Positions 48,740-56,984 of a stretch of DNA of 64,000 nt are shown one piece after another (within the stretch, counting starts at the first letter, position 1; the number at the start of each line of letters is the position of its first letter). The stretch comes from Planctomycetota bacterium (GTDB lineage Bacteria > Planctomycetota > Planctomycetia > JALXBF01), in the NCBI GenBank assembly GCA_026991575.1, contig JALXBF010000033.1, positions 1-64,000 on the forward strand, read 5' to 3'. The translations under genes were made by a program, and so were the position numbers. The notes under the pieces were generated by a model. It was not told where the DNA came from. It did no database searches and saw nothing but the letters and a program-made list of their open reading frames with translations.

Positions 48740-49910
48740 GCCGGGGCAGTGGGGATTCCCCTGGTGGAGCATTCGTCAAGGGTCCCAGACCAGCGGCGGC
48801 ACTGCGCGCGTCTACGCGATCCGCGGGCGAGCGTAGTTGTGCTGGCGTTGTGTGGAATGCTATGTACGGCGAGGAGCTTTCGGGTGATTGAGGCGTGCTG
48901 CCGTCGGCACGAGAAGCTTTGTCGCCGAGTGGCCAGAGTTTCCGCGTGCGATTGCGTTGCATGACACGTTTGTGCGGGTGCTTCAGGTGGTGGACCAAGA
49001 GCAGTTGATTGGGGCGTTCACGGAGTGGCTTTCGGCTGGCGTGCGCAGCGTGGAGAGCGTAGTCGGGCGTTCGTGGCGATGGACGGGCAGGGCGTTGCGA
49101 GAGACGCCGCGTGGCGGGACCAGGGGGAATGGCGCTAGGGGTCGCCACGACACCGGTCAGGCACGACACCGGTCACGGAGGAGGGCTTGGTGCTGGGACA
49201 ACTTGGCATGAAACCGACGGCGCACAAGACGGCGGTGATTCAGCACCTGATTGGGGCGCTCGAACTAAAGGACGTCATCGTGGTGATTGACGCGACTGGC
49301 TGCCACACGCAAACTGCGGAAGCCGTTGTCGCAAAAGGGGGGCCTGCATGCCGGCGCTGAAGGTAAACCACCCGACGCTTTGCCGGAACGTGCAGGCGTA
49401 TTCTGTGGCCATGGGCGAAGGTGGGGAAGTGTCCTGACTTCCGACCTGCTTGCAGGGGGAGTGTGGACGTGGCCTTCGGGGAACTCGCTGCACGACCGTG
49501 GTGCTGCCTCTGCCCGAGATCCGCGCGCCGGCTGGCTGGCGGAGCATCAGGATGATCGCACTGGTGACAACTGAGACGATTTGCCCGTGGCCTGGTCGTA
49601 GCACAGAGCAGGTGCGGTGCGACGTATCCAGCGCAGAGCCGCCTGCCGAGCTCCACGCGAACGCGATTCGAAAACGCTGGTCGATCAAGAACCGGATGCA
49701 CTGGTGGTGCGATACGCGTTTCGTGCGACCAGATGCGCACTTGGCATCTGGTGGCGGCACAGAACATGGCATTAGCAAGCCGCCCAGCCCTGTCCTCGCG
49801 CCGAGGCACCCATGGTCACGAGGATAGCATCGACTCGGTCCGCTCGCGACTCGCGTCCAACCCGAACGATCTACGACAACTGTTCTGTACGGGCTCCTTG
49901 CCCCCGATTT
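48740..49910 (+). pseudogene. Decayed ISAs1-family transposase
   Basis: Fragments in different plus frames line up in order with an ISAs1 transposase. The start has LRDPRASVVVLALCGMLCTARSFRVI. The middle has a GMKPTAHKTAVIQHLIGALELKDVIVVIDATGCHTQTAE segment, where the IDATGC aspartate is a DDE residue. The end has AIRKRWSIKNRMHWWCDTRF and RSRLASNPNDLRQLF. Several frameshifts separate the pieces, so the element is dead. The coordinates are approximate and no terminal repeats were identified. Confidence 0.8.
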
Positions 49911-50085
49911 GAGACCCGTCAGCCGTTTGGATTAGCCCTACGACCGTTGGGCTTATCCGCGGCGAGGGGCGCCCGGCCGGAGCCGACACCGGGCAGAAGC
50001 GTGGACGCCTGTTTGTGCCTCTGGTGCCGGGCTGCAGGGTGCGGTGGTCTTGATCGCGCATCGAGCGTCCGTTCATGCAGTGCTG
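49911..50085. other. Short gene-free spacer after the ISAs1 remnant
   Basis: No coding or repeat structure was recognised here between the decayed transposase and the small minus-strand gene. Confidence 0.4.
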
Positions 50086-50388
50086 CTAGCAAACCTCTTG
50101 ATTGATGCCATGCATCTCGGCGAAGGCACGCAGCACCTGGTACAGGTCCTCGGTAATCTTTACCTCGTCGTCCAGAAAGTCTTCAATCCAGAGGTAATTG
50201 CCCCGTATAGCTTCCACAAGCGTCGGTAGGATGTCCCGCAGCCGAAGCGCAACGACGGCCGGTTGTGCCGTGGCAGGTGTGCCCGATGCCGATGGCAGCA
50301 GACAGTCTTCGATGTCGTCTGGACCGCGGTACAGTCGCAGGCGCGAAGGCGTTTCCGATCGCTCGGTCGAGTCGTACATGGTGCTCAT
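50086..50388 (-). CDS. Small hypothetical protein
   Basis: 100 residues. The C-terminal half is coherent and helical (RLRDILPTLVEAIRGNYLWIEDFLDDEVKITEDLYQVLRAFAEMHG), which is unlike the random-looking frames around it. No signal peptide or family was recognised. It stands alone between the ISAs1 remnant and the distal end of cassette C. Confidence 0.5.
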   Translation of the reverse strand: MSTMYDSTERSETPSRLRLYRGPDDIEDCLLPSASGTPATAQPAVVALRLRDILPTLVEAIRGNYLWIEDFLDDEVKITEDLYQVLRAFAEMHGINQEVC

Positions 50389-50926
50389 CCCAGTTCAGAG
50401 TCGGGTTGCTCGGCCTTGCCGTCCCTGCGGTTTCTCAGACCGTACGCTCCGTGGTGAGTCGAGGAATGCTTTCCACGCACGTTATCGGACTGGGCAAGAT
50501 CGAGAGTTTAGAGAACCAGATGAACATGGGCAGTGTGGCAGCCTTCTGTCGGTTGGGATGAATGTAGCGCATGGTCGGCTGCGATGGCAGGTTACTGTTG
50601 AGCGAGTGGCCGGAGCGTGAGCACGGCTGCGCAGAGAGGCAACAGGGTTGCCGACCTGGCGCCTGCGCGCGGACCGCGAGCGAGACCGGTCAGTTGAAGC
50701 CGGTTTCCCCGCATGGTTTGCGGTCTGCTACCGACGTGGGGCGTCGTCGAGCGGCGTCTGCCAGCATCGAACCGGGCCTAGTTGAATGAGGCGTTGTTCA
50801 CGTTCAGCGCAGGCGGACATGTTGCGATGGCATGTCACGGCGGGGAGGGGCGTGGGCTAGGCGACGCGCCGGGTCGGTCTCAGCATGCCTTCGAAGCAAC
50901 GCATGCTCTGATTGCGGTGGCCTTTT
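50389..50926. other. Gene-free stretch
   Basis: About 540 bases without a credible gene. It separates the small minus-strand gene from the frameshifted cassette C terminal gene. Confidence 0.4.
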
Positions 50927-51399
50927 CTAGACAGCACTGGTAACCGCGGGCGGCGGAATGACAGCTCGGCCGATGGAATCGGTCGACTCATCACTCGAGG
51001 AAGTGGCCGCTTCGCGGGCCAGTTTGCCGACAGCCACCAGTTCCAGCCGTGCGGCTGGCTGATCATCGAAAAGGAGAAACGGTCGGATGATCTGCCAGTA
51101 GTTGTGCTCCTGTGCCGGTTCGTCGGTCGTGACGACTTCGACCAAATGGATCCGGTTCGTGATGCGTTCAACATGCCCCAGGAAATCATATCCCGAGCCC
51201 CCTAGCAGCGTGCGCGCCTGGAGCGAATCCGGGGACATCGGCTGCCACGAACAAGGAAGCGGCCAGCAACAAGACCGCCGCCATCGGTGGCTTTGCCGTG
51301 AACGGTAATTGCCGGTCGCCGACCGGGTCCTGACAACACAGCGGACAACGACGGGCTGATCCGGTTGCGCTTTCTGACAGCCCGATGGCGATGGTTCAT
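50927..51399 (-). pseudogene. Frameshifted small secreted protein gene (cassette C, last gene)
   Basis: The ATG of the open frame at 51399 overlaps the stop of the LolA-like gene (ATGA). In a different minus frame from about 51296 a good signal peptide is encoded (MAAVLLLAASLFVAADVPGFAPG), and its frame ends near 51190. From about 51230 on, a third frame reads natural-looking sequence (LLGGSGYDFLGHVERITNRIHLVEVVTTDEPAQ and RPFLLFDDQPAARLELVAVGK) to the stop at 50927. One base gained or lost near 51230 would join them into a secreted protein of about 120 residues. Whether this is a real mutation, a programmed shift or a sequence error cannot be told. Confidence 0.55.
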
Positions 51400-52604
51400 G
51401 CGCCGAAGCGACGGCGCAGCAGCCAGGCCGCCAGCAGAACCGCCACCCCACCCGTCCCGAGGCCGATGCTGAGCCAGGGAAGTTGACGGCCGCTCGGTGC
51501 AGACAGTGCGCCATCGGATACGGTTGTGGGCAGTTTCTCGGTATCAACCCAGGGGGCCGGTCCGGTGGGCGCGACCGGCAAGACGGGGCCGCCAGGTGGC
51601 GGGCCGTACCGTGCTGCCAGCGGGTCTGAGTCCGAGGTCTGCCGGACCGCATCCGGCGGCGGCGGAATCCGGAACGCGTCGTCCTGAAAGCCCACGTTCA
51701 CGCGCACCGAACGCCGGATGACGACCAACCGTCGGCTCATCTTTATCGTCCAGCGTTGTCCCGAGAGCTTCAGGGCGCCTGTTCCGTGCCATGGCATCGT
51801 CCACTCTGCACGCCACTGGCCCGGCACCCAGAGAGGCGGTCGCTGGTCGGACCAGTCAATTCGGTGCAGTTTGGTAAACTCCATCGGCTCAAACTCCAGC
51901 TCCTTGGTCACTTTCCCTGCTTCGCTCCTCGCTATGATCGCACGTCGTAGGACCACGGCGCGATCCACGTCAATCCACAGATGCTCGGCCGGCTCCGGCG
52001 GTTTCGCTGTGGCATCGGTCGCGCGAATGTACTGTTCTAGGCGGTGCTGGAAGATCGTTCGGTCGTACACGACCACACGGGCGCAGTTGGTCCCGCGCAC
52101 GCGCTCCCAGCCGATCAGTTCCACTGCGTAACGGTCAGGTTGAGCAGCGGCAATGAAGTGCTCAAACGGTATGCAGTATCCGATGCAGGCCATTTCGACT
52201 GCGGCTTGCGTGTGGTGCACCAATACCTTGCGCCCACCGCGTATGCCTTGGAACAGGAGTGTGTTCGTGCCACGCAACACGGCTGTCTCGGTATGCGTCT
52301 GTTCGGAGCCGCGCATGATATTGGTGCTCAGGTGGTACGCTCCGTCGTTGAAGCGCAGCCGGAATGAGCCAGTGATGGTTTCGTCGGCCTTTTCCGTAGG
52401 GCCTGCGGTCCGCCGCCACTCGTCGAACTCGAACTCCAAATCGACCAGTCCACGATACCGCTCTCGGAGGGTCGTCATCAGTGCCTGGCCGAGCTCAAAC
52501 CGGCGTGCCGGCGTGCTTTCCTGGTCGTCAGCCGCCGCTACCCGGTAAGCCGGCCACAGTATGAGCGGGACACACATCAGCCAGCAGAAGTTCACCCTCT
52601 TCAT
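51396..52604 (-). CDS. Exported tail-anchored protein, LolA-like (cassette C)
   Basis: 402 residues from ATG 52604 with GGGAGGAG upstream. A signal peptide (MKRVNFCWLMCVPLILWPAYRVAAA) leads a beta-rich domain (DLEFEFDEWRRTAG, ITGSFRLRFNDGAYHLS, HLWIDVDRAVVLRRAII) resembling LolA-like carrier proteins. A Pro-rich stretch precedes the terminal helix LGTGGVAVLLAAWLLRRRFGA. The layout matches the proteins at 20814 and 46796. It overlaps the frameshifted last gene by four bases. Confidence 0.78.
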   Translation of the reverse strand: MKRVNFCWLMCVPLILWPAYRVAAADDQESTPARRFELGQALMTTLRERYRGLVDLEFEFDEWRRTAGPTEKADETITGSFRLRFNDGAYHLSTNIMRGSEQTHTETAVLRGTNTLLFQGIRGGRKVLVHHTQAAVEMACIGYCIPFEHFIAAAQPDRYAVELIGWERVRGTNCARVVVYDRTIFQHRLEQYIRATDATAKPPEPAEHLWIDVDRAVVLRRAIIARSEAGKVTKELEFEPMEFTKLHRIDWSDQRPPLWVPGQWRAEWTMPWHGTGALKLSGQRWTIKMSRRLVVIRRSVRVNVGFQDDAFRIPPPPDAVRQTSDSDPLAARYGPPPGGPVLPVAPTGPAPWVDTEKLPTTVSDGALSAPSGRQLPWLSIGLGTGGVAVLLAAWLLRRRFGA

Positions 52605-52760
52605 TGCCTTTGCTCCTCCCACGACCGGCCCCCGTGTGGGCCCGTGCGCGATCGGTTCGTTGCTGCCCACCAGGCACAAGCTCAAGGGGTGCCACGCACG
52701 GGGTCACGTGCACCGCTGACCCGTGCGAGTGTCGTCTTGTGGGCCCAGGATTGGGTGCGA

Positions 52761-53144
52761 TCATCGGCCAGCCAGAGGCTGTTGCGTGACCAGTGCCAAA
52801 TCGTGGCAGGTAAAGGGGGTCAACCCCATGACGACACAGACGTTGTTTATGCACACGCCCCATACGACGGGGCCACAGATAAACGCTCCACTGACGATCC
52901 ATCCATTATCGCCCTGTCCAAACACCATCCTCGTGCCGGAACTGAACTGGCACTTGTAGCACGGCGCTGCAGGGCAATTCGGAACGAGTTGGTTCTGCGC
53001 ATCGCAGGACGATAGTTGGCAGCCTATGAGTGTGTCTGCGCGTGCAACGTCGCTCATGGACCACGAGTTGTAGCGAGGATCGTGGTCAGCACATACGATT
53101 AGAAAGACACCAGCTGCTAGCAGTCGAAGCGTGGTTCGCACCAT
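52761..53144 (-). CDS. Small Cys-rich secreted protein (cassette C)
   Basis: 127 residues. The ATG follows AGGAGGACGGAA, an excellent ribosome binding site that overlaps the stop of the DUF1559 gene. A signal peptide (MVRTTLRLLAAGVFLIVCA) is followed by about nine cysteines in a short mature chain, for example CQLSSC, CPAAPCYKC and CGPVVWGVCINNVC. The density suggests several disulfides in an extracellular or outer-membrane protein. No family was recognised. It sits between pseudopilin-like and LolA-like genes, which suggests a surface or structural role. Confidence 0.75.
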   Translation of the reverse strand: MVRTTLRLLAAGVFLIVCADHDPRYNSWSMSDVARADTLIGCQLSSCDAQNQLVPNCPAAPCYKCQFSSGTRMVFGQGDNGWIVSGAFICGPVVWGVCINNVCVVMGLTPFTCHDLALVTQQPLAGR

Positions 53145-53154
53145 TTCCGTCCTC

Positions 53155-54246
53155 CTAAAAAGCAGCCGAGCGATCAGAAGCGGTCTCGTCGATTAGTTCT
53201 TCTCCGTCACGCGTGCCTAGAGCTCGCCAGACGCTCAGATCGATCGAATCGCTCACGAAGCGGACATGGCCGTCGGCGAACGCTACATTCACCCCGCCTG
53301 GGTGGGCGCTACGGGCCGTCACCGCACCGAACGTGTCCGCGGCCAAGCAGTCGGTTACCCGGGAGTTGGGCGGCAGCACGTGGTTGTACTGGGTGAACAA
53401 GGCACCGGAAAACATCCAGAACCGGCCTGCGTAAGGAAAGATCCTTTTCCGGGGCCGGCGGGTCAGATGCGCACAGATGCGTGCGTACTGCTCTGTCCGG
53501 TTGGGCAGAGGCACGGCGATGAAGTCGAGGATGTCTCGTTTCGGATGCCACCGCTCCGTGCGGAAGCCGACTCCCACCAGCCGCTCGCTTAAGGCTGCCG
53601 TGTACGTAAGTCCGTCGATGATGTGGTCGAATCTAATCGGCGGCCGACGGAAAACGCCGTGGCCACTGTCAGGCCAGCCTCGGCGCGTTGCGAGGTGGTC
53701 GAGGATACCCGTACAGCCGCGGTAGGAGACGTAACCGCCCGGGCCGGCATGCGGGTCGGCCGGGCAAAGGAACAGCTGCACGGTACTGTAGAGAATGGTG
53801 CGGTTTGCGAATACCCCGTATCCGGCCGCAGTATCGCTGAAGTGGTCCACGCGTAGGTTGATAGCGGTGTACAAGTCTTGTCTGCCGACATAAGGCAGCA
53901 GATGACACAGAAACGAGAACTCGCGTTGGACGCCCGGCGCAGAAAGGCCGATGTCGATCGTCGGTGCCCAGGATACGCTCAACGGCGGTACGATTCCGTG
54001 GGTGTCATGGTAGCGTGCGAGAGCAAGAGCGAGTTGACGCAGGTGGTTCTGGCACGATAGCCGGCGCGCCGCTGCTCGTGCGCGCTGGACGGCCGGCAGG
54101 ATCAGTGCAGCCAACACGCTCAGAATGCCTATGACGACCAGTAGTTCCACAATGCCAAGTCCTATGCGTGCCACGGGTAGTGGACGGCCGCAGGCGGCTG
54201 AACGGGTAGCGAGTCGTGGAATGCGGAGTTGTGCGCGTGTTAGCAT
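53155..54246 (-). CDS. DUF1559 pseudopilin-like protein (cassette C, second copy)
   Basis: 363 residues. The N-terminal prepilin motif is RIG followed by LGIVELLVVIGILSVLAALILPAVQ, with glycine before the cut and glutamate at position 5. A SxxxxNLRQL-type helix (LSCQNHLRQLALALARYHDTHG) and the DUF1559 end HPGGVNVAFADGHVRFVSDSID are diagnostic. DUF1559 proteins are abundant planctomycete exported proteins with a type IV pilin-like helix; their function is unknown. It is a tandem paralogue of the gene at 54299, with the C-terminal half especially close. Confidence 0.94.
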   Translation of the reverse strand: MLTRAQLRIPRLATRSAACGRPLPVARIGLGIVELLVVIGILSVLAALILPAVQRARAAARRLSCQNHLRQLALALARYHDTHGIVPPLSVSWAPTIDIGLSAPGVQREFSFLCHLLPYVGRQDLYTAINLRVDHFSDTAAGYGVFANRTILYSTVQLFLCPADPHAGPGGYVSYRGCTGILDHLATRRGWPDSGHGVFRRPPIRFDHIIDGLTYTAALSERLVGVGFRTERWHPKRDILDFIAVPLPNRTEQYARICAHLTRRPRKRIFPYAGRFWMFSGALFTQYNHVLPPNSRVTDCLAADTFGAVTARSAHPGGVNVAFADGHVRFVSDSIDLSVWRALGTRDGEELIDETASDRSAAF

Positions 54247-54298
54247 CGTCTACACCGTCCGAAGCGATAGAATAGCAGCGACTGACTCCACGATCAGG

Positions 54299-55378
54299 CT
54301 ATAACGAGCCGGCATCGACTGATTCCTCTCCATCGCGGGTACCCAGAGCACGCCAGACAGCCAGATTGATCGAATCGCTCACGAACCGGACATGGCCGTC
54401 GGCGAAAGCCACGTTTACGCCGCCCGGGTGCGAGCTCCGTGCCGTCGCGGCACCGAACGTGTCCACTGCCAGGCAGTCGGTGACCTGCGAGTTGGGCGGG
54501 AGCACGTGGTTGTATTGGGTAAACAGGGGCCCGGAGAAGATCCAGAAGCGACCCGCGTATGGGAAGATCTTCTTCTCGTCCCGGTGAGTTAGGCTGGCAC
54601 AGATGGCTGCATACTGCTCGGTCCGGTTGGGCAGCGGTACAGCCTGGAAATGGAGTATATCTCGCTGAGGACTCCGTCTTGCCTTCTGCAGGCCGACGCC
54701 GACCAGCCGTTCGCTCAGGGCTGCCGTGTACGTAAGCCCATCCGTGATGTGGTCAAATCGGATCGGGGGATAGCGAAAGAAGCCATGTCCACTGTCCGGC
54801 CAGCCCCGCCGTGCAGGGAACTCGTCGAGCACACCCGTGCAACCGCGATAGGAGACGTAGCCTCCAGGACCGGCCAGTTGGTCTGAGGGGCAGAGGAACG
54901 AACCCACCGTCGTGTGCAGGACAGTCCGGTTCGCCTGGACACCATATCCTGCACACTTAAAGCTGACGCCATCCACACGCAAGTTTAGGGCGCTGTAGAG
55001 GTCCGATCGGCCGATATAGGGTAGCAAGTGACAGAGGAACGAGAACTGACGCATCCTGCCCGGCCCTGAGAGGCCGATGTCAATCATCTCGTACCAGTCC
55101 ATGTGAAGAGGCGGTACGACTCCGTGCGTGTCATGGTACCGTACAACGGCTGCCACGAGTTGCCGGAGGTTGTTCTGGCAAGACAGCCGGCGCGCGGCTG
55201 CCCGTGCTCGCTGCACGGCAGGGAGCAGCAGTGCGACAAGAATGGTCACGATGCCGACAACGACCAACACTTCGACGACACCCAGAGCGCGGCGTCCGAT
55301 TCCGCGCACCGGGAGGTTCTTGCCCGCGCGGACAAGCGATCCTTTAGCGTGGGTGGCTTGCTGAGTGCCTGGAATCAT
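54299..55378 (-). CDS. DUF1559 pseudopilin-like protein (cassette C, first copy)
   Basis: 359 residues. The prepilin motif reads RRA followed by LGVVEVLVVVGIVTILVALLLPAVQ, so the residue before the cut is Ala rather than Gly, which may slow processing. The body and end (FADGHVRFVSDSINLAVWRALGTRDGEE) closely parallel the neighbouring copy, showing a tandem duplication. Its start overlaps the 3' end of the DUF1573-like lipoprotein gene by 35 bases, so translation is probably coupled. Confidence 0.94.
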   Translation of the reverse strand: MIPGTQQATHAKGSLVRAGKNLPVRGIGRRALGVVEVLVVVGIVTILVALLLPAVQRARAAARRLSCQNNLRQLVAAVVRYHDTHGVVPPLHMDWYEMIDIGLSGPGRMRQFSFLCHLLPYIGRSDLYSALNLRVDGVSFKCAGYGVQANRTVLHTTVGSFLCPSDQLAGPGGYVSYRGCTGVLDEFPARRGWPDSGHGFFRYPPIRFDHITDGLTYTAALSERLVGVGLQKARRSPQRDILHFQAVPLPNRTEQYAAICASLTHRDEKKIFPYAGRFWIFSGPLFTQYNHVLPPNSQVTDCLAVDTFGAATARSSHPGGVNVAFADGHVRFVSDSINLAVWRALGTRDGEESVDAGSL

Positions 55379-56462
55379 GACCCATCCCCGCTGTTCCCCG
55401 GAGCAGCAGAACTGGGAACCTCACTTCGCGCTGGGCTACTCCGCGAAGGGGAAGCCGAAACAGCGCCAGCGGCTCGGTCACCTTTGTGCAATCCAATCGC
55501 AGCTGGATTTCCCACTTGTCCGGCGCCACCTTCTGGCAAGCTTGCAATGCCATGCCCGCCGGAAGAGACCGTGGGACACCGACAGCAAACTCCTCGTCAT
55601 TACTGGCCACGAGCGTAAGCCGAACCAAGTGGCCCGGACAAGGGTCCCCGGGTGCACAGCGGGCAACCGTGCTGCTACTGGGACAGGTTCGGACCAGCGG
55701 GCGGACCTCCAGGGTCACCAACATCTCTGCCGTCCGATGCCCTTGAGAGACCCGAAAGGCGACGCTGCGGGTTCCTGGCATTGAAGGCATCGTGAGTTTC
55801 AGTTTCACGGGCCAGGCCACCTCGTGGATGGATCCGCGGAGATGTACGCCTTCTGGTGGCTCGCCAACTTCAAGAGAGGTCTTGGGTTCATCTGCCTCCA
55901 CAACGGGTATCGTGGCGGCGGCCGGTGGCTCTGACGGATCGTATCGCAGGATGAGTTTCCCGTTGCGCGCAACCTTCGCACCGGCGGGAGCTACGATTCG
56001 ATTGGTGCCATCCCCAACACGCAGCTCCGCCCACGGGAGTAACACTCCTTCAATCAACACCCGTTGCCGCCGCGTGGTTCCAGAGGCGTCACGCCACTCA
56101 ACGCCGACCCACGCCCGCTCCGGCTCCCAAGAGTGACTCAGACGAAGCGCCAGGTTTAGTTCTCCCGTTTTCCCAGGAGCCAATGTCAACTGGCCTTGCT
56201 CAACACGCAGACAGCAAGGCGAACTGACGGTAGCCACCCTGACTTCCACGGGAGAACGTGAATCGTTGAAGACCGGAACACGTATCGGCTCGATATGCAC
56301 GGGCTGGCCCAGCACTGGCCCAATGTCGATGTGCTGCGGTAACCGAATGCCGGGAGCGCGCTCTGACCGCTGCTGGCCCGTCCACTCACCGACACAACCG
56401 GCCATCGCAACGGCCCAAACGATGACACCGATTTGACGGCGCCGCCCAAACCGGGCGCCCAT
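55344..56462 (-). CDS. DUF1573-like lipoprotein (cassette C, first gene)
   Basis: 372 residues. The ATG is preceded by GGGGAGG. The signal peptide ends in a lipobox-like AVAMAGC. Residues ~50-110 have the DUF1573 pattern: IRVPVFNDSRSPVEVRVATVSSPCCLRV followed by TLAPGKTGELNLAL, then more beta-sandwich sequence. The final cysteine pair region (CPSSSTVARCAPGDPC) is unusual. It is first in a run of minus-strand genes reaching 50.9 kb, about 50 bases downstream of the repeat-containing promoter candidate. Confidence 0.82.
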   Translation of the reverse strand: MGARFGRRRQIGVIVWAVAMAGCVGEWTGQQRSERAPGIRLPQHIDIGPVLGQPVHIEPIRVPVFNDSRSPVEVRVATVSSPCCLRVEQGQLTLAPGKTGELNLALRLSHSWEPERAWVGVEWRDASGTTRRQRVLIEGVLLPWAELRVGDGTNRIVAPAGAKVARNGKLILRYDPSEPPAAATIPVVEADEPKTSLEVGEPPEGVHLRGSIHEVAWPVKLKLTMPSMPGTRSVAFRVSQGHRTAEMLVTLEVRPLVRTCPSSSTVARCAPGDPCPGHLVRLTLVASNDEEFAVGVPRSLPAGMALQACQKVAPDKWEIQLRLDCTKVTEPLALFRLPLRGVAQREVRFPVLLLRGTAGMGHDSRHSASHPR

Positions 56463-56516
56463 GGCATCCTCCCCGAGATACCACAGTCTTGTCCCCTCCT
56501 GTGAACTATGTTAATT

Positions 56517-56546
56517 TGTGTGTGTGTGTGTGTGTGTGTGTGTCAA
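56517..56546 (-). promoter_or_regulatory. TTGACA hexamer abutting a (CA)n tract upstream of cassette C
   Basis: On the minus strand a perfect TTGACA (56541-56546) is directly followed by 23 bases of alternating CA (56518-56540), then AAATTAACATAGT. The best -10-like hexamer is TAACAT (4/6) at spacing 27, which would fall to 17 after loss of five units. The hexamer is preceded by GACC(T)ACT as in the cassette B site. The start codon of the DUF1573-like gene is about 50 bases further on. Promoter activity is inferred. Confidence 0.55.
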
Positions 56547-56549
56547 GTA

Positions 56550-56984
56550 GGTCGTGTGTTCGGATGCCGCCAGGTCTTGGCGCGACTGACCGCGTTCGAA
56601 CATCCCAGTCGGGTAGGTCCCGCCAAGGCTGCCAACTGACGCTTTGCCCACTAGGTAGGCCCTGCCAGCGGTAACGGGACGCACGAGTTGCCCCGGGGCC
56701 AGGCAGGGGAAGTGGGAATGGCAGGCCTTTCGTGTGACGGTCAGCAGGATTCGGGTCACCCCTTCCCAGCTCACGCACCTTCCGTGGTACCTTGGCTCTG
56801 GTGAGCTAACCGTTCACGGGGCGCACGTGGGTGGCGGGGCCCCTGAATGGAGGTGAGGTCGACCGGCGTGAGTAGCGCTTGATGACTCTTGGAAGATGTG
56901 AGGGTAGTCAGAGGCGTCACGCGGTAGTCTTGGGAAGAAGGCGTGGAGGTTGTCTCCCTTGGCGGTAGGCAACCAGTCCCTCCG
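56550..56984. other. Gene-free stretch
   Basis: About 435 bases between the cassette C promoter region and the IS66 remnant. No convincing gene. Weak similarity to the region flanking the cassette B tract is possible but was not established by eye. Confidence 0.4.

Noticed and set aside
56511-56774. A frame crossing the (CA)n tract that would encode a THTHTH stretch
   Set aside because: It stops just after the tract and has no recognisable family sequence.
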